A DNA stretch of 64,000 nucleotides from NCBI GenBank assembly GCA_045837725.1, contig JBEWZL010000221.1:124001-188000 (forward strand), written 5' to 3'. The notes beneath the pieces were generated by a model that saw only the letters and a list, made by a program, of their open reading frames with translations, made no database searches and had not been told where the DNA came from. The position numbers were made by a program, and so were the translations under genes. Position 1 is the stretch's first letter. The number at the start of each line of letters is the position of its first letter. The stretch comes from Vermamoeba vermiformis. Lineage: Eukaryota > Tubulinea > Echinamoebida. This document shows positions 47,561 to 58,958 of this stretch, in pieces.

Positions 47561-50500
47561 ATGTGGCTGATCAGATCTCTGCTTTTGATAGTCGTTTTAT
47601 ACGGCGTAATTACTCCTTCCACAACGTTGGAGAGCCAAGAATATTCTTTTTTTCAGGATTTTTTCCTCTTAAATCCGCCAGCGTGGACACGCTATTTAAC
47701 ACCAGGATGGGACTCAACCCAAATCGTATCAGCTTGCGATTGGGCAGGTGTAATATGCAACAGCAATCAAACTAACGTTATACGATTGTAAGTTTAAAGA
47801 TCAATATTGAAGCAAAAAGTTACAAGACAGATCATGACATCTGATTTCAATAGAATTTAAGATTTAACGAAATTATAATTTTATATATCGTTTATTTATT
47901 TACTGCAATCGAATGCTCCTTATATTTTAATTAATTAATGAGATACTCTTTGAATTCGAATTTTCTCGCGAAAGAGACGGCTAGCACAAACGTCGTCCAT
48001 TTTACCTTTTAGGGCTTTTATTTGACTATCAATCATGTACTGAATTAAGGAATCACGACATAACGAATCAATTTTATTACTAGGGTTTTGGACGGAATCC
48101 GATCGCTAACGACCTCGAATATAACATTGCCGCCGTCAATTAACAAATTGACGCAGCTACAAGAGCTGTAAGTATTGCATAATGAAAAGATTAGAACATG
48201 AACCTCATTGTGCACGTGCAAATCCGCTGTCGTTTGGCGTATTTTAGTTGTGATTCACGCGGCATTATTAGAACAAATATACTCTAGCACTTATTGATTA
48301 ATATGACTCAGATCTCTTGGCCAAATTCCGCTGGGACGTTTGCCGGATGCAGTTACACAACTTTCGAACTTGCAAATTCTGTAAGATCAACGTTTTTTAG
48401 AACCATATTATTTTTAATAATACTAATTCTCATTAAGGAACTTGGATCGGACGAATATTCCCTCTTTGCCAGACAATATTGGCGCGTTAAAAAATTTAAC
48501 TCGAATGTAAGTGCTCCTAAATTACTATTTATTGAGTAATAATTGCTAATTTAATATTGCAGTGATTTACCAGCTATATCAAGTTTACCACTATCATTTA
48601 GAGATTTAACGTCACTTACGCAACTGTACGTCAATTTTTTAGATCTGAAAAGCAGCTTAATTTACATTATTAATTATAGAAATGCTAGAACGTTTAATTT
48701 TCGAGCGATGCCTACTATTTTATGCGAGCTAAAATCGCTTCAAATAATTCGTATTGTCGGTGGAATACTTAGCGAAGCTTTCCCGCCCTGCTTTGGACAA
48801 TTAACGGACTTGATTGAACTGTAAGTAAAACGCTATTAAATAAGGCATATAAGCTAATCCGTATCATTTTGCAGCAACATTCAATCGTCAAACTTGAACC
48901 ACTTTCCTCTTTTTTCAACCTGGCAAAAACTAGAGATTTTGTAAGTCTCAAGAGAAAAGCTTATGACCTAATAATTAATCGGTCATATTATTTAGGACGA
49001 TTGGATACGCTAATTTGCAAGGCACAATTCCGGAAATAATTGGATCGCTGACCAACCTTCGTGAACTGTACGACAAGTCAACATTACTTTCCACGACCAT
49101 CAACTAATATTAATCTATTTGCAGTACGCTTCGCAGCAACATGCTTACGGGAACATTGCCCAGATCGATCGGCAATCTGCAAAATTTGGTCTCTTTGTTC
49201 GTGGATGTCAACAGGTTAACAGGGACGATTCCAAGTACCATTGGTAACTTGACCAATCTAAGTACGCTGTAAGTATACTACTTGAAGCCTATACGACGAG
49301 CATATATTTATTGACCTAATTATAGCATGCTATTGTCCAATCAGTTCACCGGAACATTGCCTCGTGAAATTGGCAATTTGATTCATTTGCAGCACTTGTA
49401 AGTTTATTTTATTTTCATGAAATATCTATTATTAACATTGTAAAAGGGATATAAGCACTAATAGGCTTACGGGATCACTCCCTGAAGAGCTCGGACTTTT
49501 GACCAACCTGACAGCTTTGTAAGCGGATCTGACACGTCTTCACTTCAACCTATACTAATATATGAGTATTATAGCGCATTCACCGATAACTTGTTCAGCG
49601 GATCTATTCCTGCATCAATTGTCAATACCTCCTTGCGTTCAATGTAAGATTGGATCTGCAGATCCGTTTGTCACATTGCCGTTGATTCTAATGTATTATT
49701 CATAGTAACGGAGGCAATAACCAGCTGAGCGGGCAAATTCCAGACGATATTGGAAAATTACCTTTAAGAACAGTGTACGCATCCGCAGATCAAATCCGTT
49801 ATTTTTTTTCGTAACTTATCATCATTTTGCTTAGATTGCTGTCTAATAATCAGCTCTCTGGAACACTGCCGCCAAGTTTTGAGAATTGTACCATGATGAG
49901 AGATTTCAACGTCGCTTTTAACTTAATTTCTGGCCCTGTGTTCGACTTCACCAAGTTTACCCAATCAGTCTCCTTGTACGTACTCGAAAATAATTCTTTT
50001 CTTATTAATTAATTAATTTTAGGTCCTTTCAATTCAATTTGCTGAACGGAACATTGCCTAGCGAAGGTTACGAACAATTAATTAGACTGGAAACAATTTC
50101 ATTTCAGAATAATGACATTCGCGGAACAATTCCGTCGTCTTTAGGTGCGATTAATGCTCGAACAATGTAAGCACAAATAGCACAAATTATAACTAAAGTC
50201 ACTGAACTGACACCTTTTTTAGTAACTTGTCGAGTAACTGGCTGATCGGAACTATTCCGCCAATTCTTCTCGTAAACAACACGCGCGTTACGTTTATGTA
50301 AGTCTATTTGTTAAAATTATCGTATTTTCGCTAATTTTTTTGTTACAGCGATCTTTCTGACAACTTAATCTCGGGCACTATTCCTCCCATCGATCTTGAT
50401 AACATCCAAACACTGTAAGAACGGCATTAATATTCTTTTGGATTTGCATCCCTAATATTAACTGTTAATATAGATTCTTTGAGGACAACATACTTAGTGG

Positions 50501-53500
50501 TCCTACACCTCCAACGAATCATTTGAATAATTTGCAGTTTTTGGATTTCAGTCACAATCATCTGTCGGGAACTTTGCCGGCTTTTTCATCGAGATTGATA
50601 TATTTGTAAGTACTATAACTATATTTATATATACTTCATACATCAAGCTCATTAGTTTAATAGGGCACTTAACTTTAACATGTTAGAAGGCACTATTCCA
50701 CCTGAAATTTTCAACATCAACGGCCTCGGATTGCTGTAAGTATTGCCATTTATGGTAATAGCCGGCACTGACTAACACGTGTGCCTTAATAGGGACTTGT
50801 CGTATAACTTCTTGAACGGCACCATTCCACGACTTCCAACCAGTCAAACCAGTTTGCGACACATGTAACACCTAACTTGATTTTATTTTGTTTTGTACGC
50901 GGTGCTAATTTCTATTGGCCTAGTGACTTGTCAAACAACAGACTGACCGGAGAACTTCCGCAAAGTTTAGTTACGATGGTTTCTATTCAGAACATGTACG
51001 TCAATTTCAACTATCATTTGATATTATTATGCAGTTACTCGATTGATCATTTGATACTCAAATGAGTTGTTTAAAAATACGGAGCGAGATCTAATGATTT
51101 TTTTTAGCATTTTGTCCAATAATTTGCTGTCTGGAAACTTCCCGTTCACTGGCACTCTGTTCAACATTAACATTCTGTAAGTATCGTATTGTTTAATATG
51201 GAGCCTTATACTAACATTGAATGCAGTCGAATTGATCGAAATTTCTTGACGGGAAATTTCCCACGACACTTTTTGGCAGCGGTTAACTTGGAGATTCTGT
51301 AAGTACACGTTAAATGGCCTATTTAATACATTTATAATATCTTTGCAGAGATTTATCGGACAACGAGCTGACTGGAGTTATTCCGTCGACCGCTGATCGG
51401 CCACGTAGATTGAAGGAATTATCGCTCGCCAGAAACAAATTAACGGGCGCAATTCCGCCGACTTTGTCCAATATTGCAGGTTTGGAACGATTGTAAGCTT
51501 ACCATTGGTTATAATAATTCAGGCTTGTTAGAGGTTCTAACAATGTTTTAGGGATTTGTCGGGCAATCTGTTCATCGGAGGTATTCCGCCACAATTAGGA
51601 ACTTTGCGACGATTACGAGCAATTGATTTCTCGAAAAATGATTTGATCGGAACCATTCCTGACACAATCGAAGACTTGACACAATTGGAGGTTTTGTAAG
51701 TGTTACGCTAACGGCCTAGTCACGTGCTTAACTGTGTTTCATGAACAGGGATCTTTCAGACAATCACATCGAAGGCACGATTCCCGAATTCATCGGCAAC
51801 TTGTTCCAACTTCAAGTGCTCAATCTTGGAGGCAACAACTTGGTTGGCTCTATCCCGAACTCGATTTTCAATTTGCGAGCCCTGGTCGAGCTGTAAGTAT
51901 CGCGAATGACACGTCAAAAAAATGTCACATAACTAACTGACACCTTGTCTAGTGACTTAGGCGATAATCATCTTCAAGGCACGGTTCCCAGAACTTTATT
52001 TACTTTACAGCGTGCTAAGGGACTGTAAGTACTAATCTTTTTTTTTGAAAGTCTGACCCGTGTCTCACGTACTTTTCTCAGCGATCTCTCGGACAACAAT
52101 TTTGTAGGAACCTTGCCTTCAACATTGTCTCAGATGCGCACTCTCGAGTACTTGTAAGCCCTTAATAACCACCCCATTAACTTTTTTTCTAACGTGTTTG
52201 CAGTAACATTGCCAACAATGCCTTCACTGGTCAAGTGCCGCCATTGCACAGCTTGGCTAACCTTAAAGAGATGTACGTTACATTAATCAAGTGACTAGCC
52301 AGTATATTAATGGTCCTTATAATAAGCTATGTGCAATCGAACAAGTTCAGTGGCTGCATCCGGTTGCCGCCGCAGTTCTCGGATCTGGATTCGAACAGCA
52401 CGTGTGTTCTCGACAACAACAACTTTTGTTGCGCTGATTCAGCGTACAATTGTCGATTTACTGATGGTACGTACGAATGAATACAGCTTTTTCTGGCACT
52501 TTCTAATGGTTCTGCAATAGGCCGATGCGACATCAATTCAGTTCTCAGAATTTCCTCAGGAAATCGAGTGAACATCAACGACGCTGATAGTTTCACAAGT
52601 AAGTCTCGAGTACAATGAGTATATACGGCAGTTTCTAATATTATCGTTTTAGAGCTCGTTGTGGAACGAGGTGGAACCTTGGTCATAACGCCATCAGCCA
52701 GCATGTCGCTAGATTGTTTGGAGCTGCAAGGCACAATTGACATTGAAGTGAATGAAGAGTACGAGGACAAGCAGTTTGAAATGGACTTGTTCGTCTATAC
52801 CTGTGGATCCACGCAGAACGCGACTTTCCGCACCAGCAAAGGTTGTCGCATTTCACAGAACCGAACGATCAGTCAAATTTCAGGCAATTTCAGATACGAA
52901 CTGCAGCTGGATTGTTCGCTGAATTATATCTCGCAAGGTACACTCAAGTTTTCAATTTTTTCATGTTTTCGACATCTGGATCCCGCGGGACTTAACTTAT
53001 GTCTATTTTTAGGCACTATCATTGCTATTATTGTAGCGTCATGTATCGCAGGAGCACTCGCGATTATTGTTGGTGCGGTGACGTACAGATACTTCAGAGG
53101 CAAGCGCCGTGTGAAGCAACTACTCAACAGAGTCGAGTTGTTGACTTTGACAACAAAAACGTCTGATTATTCCACTCTACCGCAATGGCACGCTCCCGAA
53201 CATTACGCTTTGAAACCAATTGAAGATATGCCTATTTACGTTGGTGGAACGAGGTTTGATTTTGGCGCCAAAGGCAACTTGCTCAGAATCGAGACCCAGT
53301 ACAAAGATGTAATGAAAGTGCAAATCAAAACAAAACAAGCACGAAGAGGCGGTCGCGGCCCTGGTCTAATCGAACGATTGCTCGACAAAAATATTACGGT
53401 GAAACTGCATCCCGTACAATCGGAGAAGTACCAGCTCGCGATAGATCCGCCCGAAATTCAAGTCAACGAAAAAGACACGGTAGACGTCACTTTATTACTG

Positions 53501-54568
53501 CAAATGAAGATGACTACGAAGACCAACGTGTCTTTATGGGTTGAAATCCCTGAGCTGAAGGAGTTCTCGTTGCTCGAGTTTACCGCCGCAAGTGAACCGT
53601 CACCTTGGGTCGACATTGACGAAGTTGATGGCATTACTGAATCACTCGGAGAAGGTGGTTTTGGCACAGTCTACAAGGCTCGATATAGAGGTCAAACTGT
53701 CGCCTATAAGAAGTTGAAGGTAAATCTCGCGGCATGCTTCAAAGTGATCACTCCTAACGCTCGATTTTTTTTTCACAGTTCCAAGAATTGAACGTGCAAC
53801 AGTTCGAAGAGTTCAATCGTGAAGTCGCTATGATGATGAACTTGCATCATAAGAGCATTGTTCAGTTCATTGGTGCGTCAAAAGTGCCAGGCAAACTTGC
53901 CATCTTGACCGAGTTCATTCCTGGCGGTAACTTGCAAACGCTGTTGAACACGAAAACTTTGGATATTACGCTCAAGCTTAAGATTGCATTGGACATTGCC
54001 GAGGCATTACAGTTCTTGCACACGAATAATATTCTTCATCGCGACATCAAAGCGGAAAATATCTTGGTCGTGACCACGAACAGAGACGCCGCGATCAACG
54101 TCAAGTTAACGGACTTTGGCACAGCAAGATCAGTGTCTGAACAAGTCACTATGAAGTTCACTAAGGGCATCGGCACTCCGACTTACATGGCTCCCGGTAC
54201 GAACACTTTTTTTGACACGTGTCAAACAGTCACTTTTGGTTGCTGAAACTAACTTCGTATGTATAGAAATCTTGGATAATAAGACATATGAAAAAGCAGC
54301 CGACGTCTACAGTTTTGGCATTCTATTATGGGTGCTAATAACGCAAGAGCAGCCCTACTCGTTCGTCCAACAAGCATGGGAAGTCGCGAGTTACGTAATC
54401 TCCGGAAAGAGATTGCCTATTCCGTCAGACACACCAGTATCGGTTGCAGAGCTGATTAGAAAGTGTTGGGCTCAATTACCAGCCGACAGACCGACGTTTG
54501 ATGATGTAGTGAAAGAGCTTTCGGTCATAGTAGAGATTTCAATGACGAAACTAATTAGCTTTTTCTAA
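47561..54568 (+). CDS. LRR receptor-like TKL protein kinase
   Basis: Thirty-five exons join in frame to 1568 residues: signal peptide (LLLIVVLYGVITPS), an N-cap with WAGVICN, then about 36 leucine-rich repeats of plant type (LSGTLPPSFENCTMMRDF, LDLSDNHIEGTIPEFIGNL) to residue 925, a Cys-containing C-cap (FCCADSAYNC), a short beta-rich stalk, a transmembrane helix at about 1095-1117 (IIAIIVASCIAGALAIIVGA) and a cytosolic TKL kinase at about 1300-1560. Kinase motifs: GEGGFGTVYKARYRG, VAYKKLK (ATP Lys), LHRDIKAENILV, DFGTARS, TYMAPEILD, DVYSFGILLWV. Exons 2-30 (48084-52272 plus cap) are each one, or two or more, whole repeats with phase-2 introns. Late exons: 52653-52937, 53013-53719, 53779-54196, 54267-54568. 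Probably a surface receptor; the ligand is unknown. Confidence 0.95.
48084..52272 (+). repeat. Array of LRR exons with uniform phase-2 introns
   Basis: Twenty-eight consecutive exons, mostly 66-75 nt (one repeat) or 132-144 nt (two repeats), every one a multiple of three and every intron between codon positions 2 and 3 of the same conserved Leu-type codon. Examples: 48996-49067, 49326-49397, 49447-49518, 50664-50735, 50793-50864, 51749-51892, 52082-52153. Such symmetric exons can be gained, lost or shuffled without frame damage. Confidence 0.9.
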
Positions 54569-54737
54569 TAGTTGTACAATATAACGAAGTGATTGAAGTC
54601 ATGGAGTTGTTTATTAAATAACAAATACCACATGATTTTATTCTTTCCGTTGTAAAAATATTTATTTATTTATTATTTTATTTGTACAACGATATTATCA
54701 TTTCGTGATAACCATAACCATATCTGATAGGGTAGTT

Positions 54738-57396
54738 CTATATGTCCTCATCATCATCAAGGGAATCGTTTTCTTCACCTTCTTTAATGGGTATGGGTGC
54801 CAAACTCGTCAGTTGTTTCATCGATGGCATAGACCAATCGTTCTTGAAGAAATCAAGCATCAACAAGAATCCTGGGCCCGTTTGGCTGTCTTCGCTGGCA
54901 GGAATAGCGACGAAGCTGATTGGTGGAACAAGTAATTTTGGTGTAGGAATGTCTTCGAGCTCTACCCTAGCGGTCTCAAAGTCATTGAACGCGGCTAAAA
55001 AGGAAGTTAAACGTACGTTAGGTTTTTCAGAGATTAAGTCAAAAATATTATTAATAATTATAATTATTATTTTTAATACTTACAAGCAAAGTTGCAGAAA
55101 AGTGGCTCGTTGCCAAAGCCAATCATAATTTTGTCGTTTTCAATTAATATCTTCTCCTTATCGATTTGATATTCTTGATTGAACAAAACTAACGTAGAGG
55201 ATTTCACTTCGAACAGGCCTTCTTCCAAAAGTTCCTGCCAATTAGTATCGTCTTTTTCATAGCCTGCCATATATCGTTTCTTAATAGCTTTGAAATCGAT
55301 CGGGCCCAATATTGAATTCGCAGAAATGTTTTGTAATTTCCTGACTTTTCTCCATAAATTTGATAAAATGAAGGCTGAGGTCTGAGTGGCCGGATTTTTC
55401 GGATCCGAAATAACCTTTGAAATGCATTGCAATCCAAACGCTGTGAAAATGTTCGAGTTCGATGGTGTACCTTTGTCACGTGATCGACCATTAAAATAAT
55501 CCAAAACAGCAATGATCGCTATTTCCTTCAGATAGTCGTGTGGTGTACTTCCATTCACTGAACCAGGTTCATGAACGTAAGGGAACCAATAGTCGCATCC
55601 ATTCGTTGCAAACACAAAGTTGCCTCGCCATCGTTTTTGCAGGACTAAAGGCGGCGCGGAAGTGTCATCTGTCAAGCCCCAGTGCAAATTGTTGACACGT
55701 TCGTAGAGCTCGTGAGCGTAGCGTGAGAGTGCAGGTTGAAAAGTGCTTTGAAGTGTCATGTAGACTGCTGAGTTGAACAGTTTGCCGACTTCAGGCGTGT
55801 GGTTCAATTTCCAGTATTTAAAAATGAGCTCGGTGCGTAAAAACACTTTGTTTGTCTTCACGAACGGATTGCCTTCGTGCAAATACTGCTGATCGAAAAT
55901 GACGCAATCGAATTGTTTCACTTTAGTCAGCTCAAACGCGCTGTTTTTCTCGGAATTTTCGTCGCTATTATCCCACACCTTCATAACAGGACTGCCAGAT
56001 CCGCTACTGAGATAAATAATCATCGTGAATTTTGACACTTGCCCTTTAGCAGGATCATAGTAAGGAGTGTCCATATGGGCTTCAAACTTTGCATCGCCCG
56101 GGGCAAATCTGTTGCAGCGAAACACATGATTCACCGCCGTAAACCTCTTGCAATCCAGGTCGGCTGAATCTTTTTCCATAGCTTCAAATGCCTCGGTCAA
56201 CGCGCTGCTTAACTTCTCAGAAGAGAAAATGAAGCGCTCGCCACCTCTCGTGCTCGAATTTGACGGTTTTTGATAAAGTCCCAACTGATCCAATTGTAGG
56301 AGCAGATCCAGACTCGACCCACCAATAGTCGTTTTGTAAATATGCATCGTCTCGGATAAATTTTCAAGAGGAGACATTGTAAATGCCATGCTTTGTTTGT
56401 CGCCAAGATGTAACGCTCGATCCAGCGGCAAAATGCACTCAAAGTTGTGATAGGACAAGTCGCGACCATCGACCCATACTGCATATAGTGGGCTGTTTGC
56501 GTCGTTATTTTTGTTGTCATCACTTTGTTTTTCGCTCACTTCATCGTCTTCGTCTTTGGTCGCTTTCTTGTGTCGGTTTGAGGGTAACTTTGGGATGCTT
56601 TTTGGAGCCAGCTGTGCGACAGATTGAAGCAGCGATTGATCGATGTCAGAGAGCTCTTCGAGGTCTTTGATATATTTGAGAATTCGTCTGTTCTTCGAGG
56701 GGCAGAAAGAGAACGGCAGTGATTGAAACTCCGCGGAGGGCACAAATTCGTCATCCAAAATGTCCAGTAATTTGTTCAAAACTTGCTTCTCGCTTTGATC
56801 TAACCAGCCACGCGAGTCAGCCAACCATAAATCGCGCACTCCAACGCAAAAATAGAGTGCTTCTTGTTCGTTCAGAGAAGTCAGTATTGAGGGATCCCTA
56901 CAAACTTGTTGCATGAATGCCAGAGACCTTTTCGAGGCTAATTGGTGAGTACTTTTGTCGATTATAAGCGGCCATAGCTTTCCAGTGATAATAGCTCCTG
57001 AAACAAGATTTTGCATCAAAAGTTGATCTTCGATCTCTGCAGGCTCGAGAGCGTTGTTGAGCTTTTCATCGCATAATATCAACACTTTATCTTTTTTGTT
57101 CACTTTGAGCGTTTGAACCTTGCAATACCTTGCGATTTGCGAACTGTAATAAATAAAATTATTCAATTATTAGATCGAGGTTAGATCTGATCAAAAATTC
57201 AAATCTGCTTACGAATCATTAACACGTTCATGTTTGTTTTTTATAGATTCCTCTTTTTCCGTTTTCCTGGAGCTGATAATAATTTTAGATCTTGAATCAT
57301 TAATACCAGCGATTGCTTCTAAGTTACGTACCTAATTTTTGCTTTCTTATTCGGAGCAAGATCTTCTTTATTGCTCAATTTTCTTTTGCGTTGCAT
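54738..57396 (-). CDS. 2-oxoglutarate/Fe(II)-dependent oxygenase (prolyl-4-hydroxylase-like)
   Basis: Exons 57332-57396, 57213-57272, 55084-57143 and 54738-54994 give 813 residues. The N-terminus is basic (MQRKRKLSNKEDLAPNKKAK), an NLS candidate. The catalytic core is at about 385-490: KFEAHMDTPYYDPA supplies the HxD iron ligands, DQQYLHEGNPF the distal His, and VFLRTELIF the Arg that would bind 2-oxoglutarate. The flanking regions, about 380 residues before and 320 after, are not recognised; the C-terminus is acidic (GEENDSLDDDEDI). Most of the protein sits in one 2060-nt exon. Nuclear protein or histone hydroxylation is possible but not shown. Confidence 0.85.
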
Positions 57397-57763
57397 AGTG
57401 GCTAAACTCGAGAGAATAATGCGGAAAAAAAATTCAATCAAAGAATTAAATAGCCAGGGACCTTCAACTTTTCCTGGAATTTATTACGTAAATTGTGCCA
57501 TGTTTTCTGGCCCGTAGAAGCAGAAATAATGTTTTATAATTGATCTTGGTCCACAAACAGGGGAAGCTCATCTTCATTCGTAGGTAAGCGACCTCGAAGT
57601 TACCTTCAAATTGTTGTTTATGATACATAGAGTAGTATAGTAAAAGTAGTATGACCGTTGCGTAACAATACCTTACGAGGCCGCAAAAAAGGTTTAAATC
57701 CGTTTCTCCGTTTGTCCGTGTTCGAAAATAAATATCCGAGCAGGCAATTGTGAAACAATAATT
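57397..57763. promoter_or_regulatory. Divergent intergenic region (2OG oxygenase / TIP30-like)
   Basis: 367 bp between two opposite start codons, presumed to hold both promoters. No coding region that I support and no clear motif. Confidence 0.35.
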
Positions 57764-58811
57764 ATGAAACAACACGTATTACTATTATTAACATTTATTA
57801 TCGCCTTACAAGTCGGCACGATGATGGGCAAAGCGTACAAAGCTGTGATTATTGGCGCATCTGGTGAAGTCGGTGGTCACGTCTTAAAAGCACTTTTGAG
57901 CTCACCAAACTGCACTCATATCACTAGTATTGGCAGAAGAAAATTGGAATTTCCTGAAGATCAACAAGGCCTCGAGAAATTGAGCCAGCACGTAGTCGAC
58001 ATGGACAATCTGGAACAAGAAGTAAGTCAAATATTATCTCAATAATTTTAAAATAATTTTAGGAATATTTTGTTAATATTTTAAATTGTATTTGTAATAT
58101 TTGAGTTGTCTGGAATTTTTCACTAAATTTTTCAAGGCGAAAGATCTCGTGAAGGACCACGAAGTCGCTTTCATTACTCTCGGAGTCGGTAGACCGTCGA
58201 AAGAAACAGAGGAATACTTGAAGAAAGTTGAAGTTGGATATAATACAGCTTTTGCAAAGGCGTGCAAGAACGGAGGCACAAAACACATCTCTTTCTTGTC
58301 CTCGCCTGGAGTCAGCCACAGCTCTTGGATTCCTGTACTAAGAGTACGTATATAATACAAGCATTACGGATACGATTACTAGGTTCCTATAGAAAATGTT
58401 CTGAGCATGTACGGAATCTGACTGCATCCGGTTTTATTAGGTCAAAGCTCAACTGTACGATAATCTCAAGGAGCTCAATTTCGCAAGAACGAGCTTTTTC
58501 TGCCCAACAGTAATCATGACACCTCAAGCGCGCTACGGATGGGTGGATTCGTTTTACATTAACTTGTGGAAGGGTCTGTCGCCTATTCTACCTAACAAAT
58601 ACAAAGGCGCAACATCAGAAAGCATCGGAAAATCAATGGTATTGAATGCTGAGTTGACTGAAGCAACTGGCGTCGAAGAATTGTATTGGACGGTAAGTAG
58701 TCCCTTTGATTCGCAAAAATTAGCTGCACGTTATTAATCTTATTGCCATTTTAGGACTTTAAAAGAATATTGAGATTGAAAGATCCTAAAGCTGACCCCA
58801 GCAAGTGGTAA
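57764..58811 (+). CDS. TIP30/HTATIP2-like atypical short-chain reductase
   Basis: Exons 57764-58021, 58137-58343, 58441-58692 and 58755-58811 give 257 residues. A hydrophobic N-terminal segment (LLLLTFIIALQVGTMMG) precedes a Rossmann start YKAVIIGASGEVGGHVLKAL, the NAD(P)-binding loop of atypical SDRs, followed by SIGRRKLEF, which fits the TIP30 cofactor region. KHISFLSSPGVSHSS is the strand preceding the active site. The usual YxxxK pair is not obvious; VKAQLYDNLKELNFAR aligns with the K-x-E-x-x-L helix of TIP30. The N-terminal segment could be a signal or membrane anchor, not seen in human TIP30. Substrate unknown. Confidence 0.85.
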
Positions 58812-58958
58812 AGCACTCAATGAAATTTTCATCGACCTAAGCTTTCGCGACAACTCATGTAAATATATCAAAGGTTATGATAAAGAGCTTTAAAATTACA
58901 TTTAAATCTACCGAATTATAAAATACAACGGCACGTGGGTCAGCAAAAAAAAAAAGGT

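Noticed and set aside
54742-55128. Plus-strand Ser-rich ORF after the receptor kinase
   Set aside because: It is antisense to the last exon of the 2OG oxygenase (54738-54994), which fits splice phase and ends in an acidic tail.
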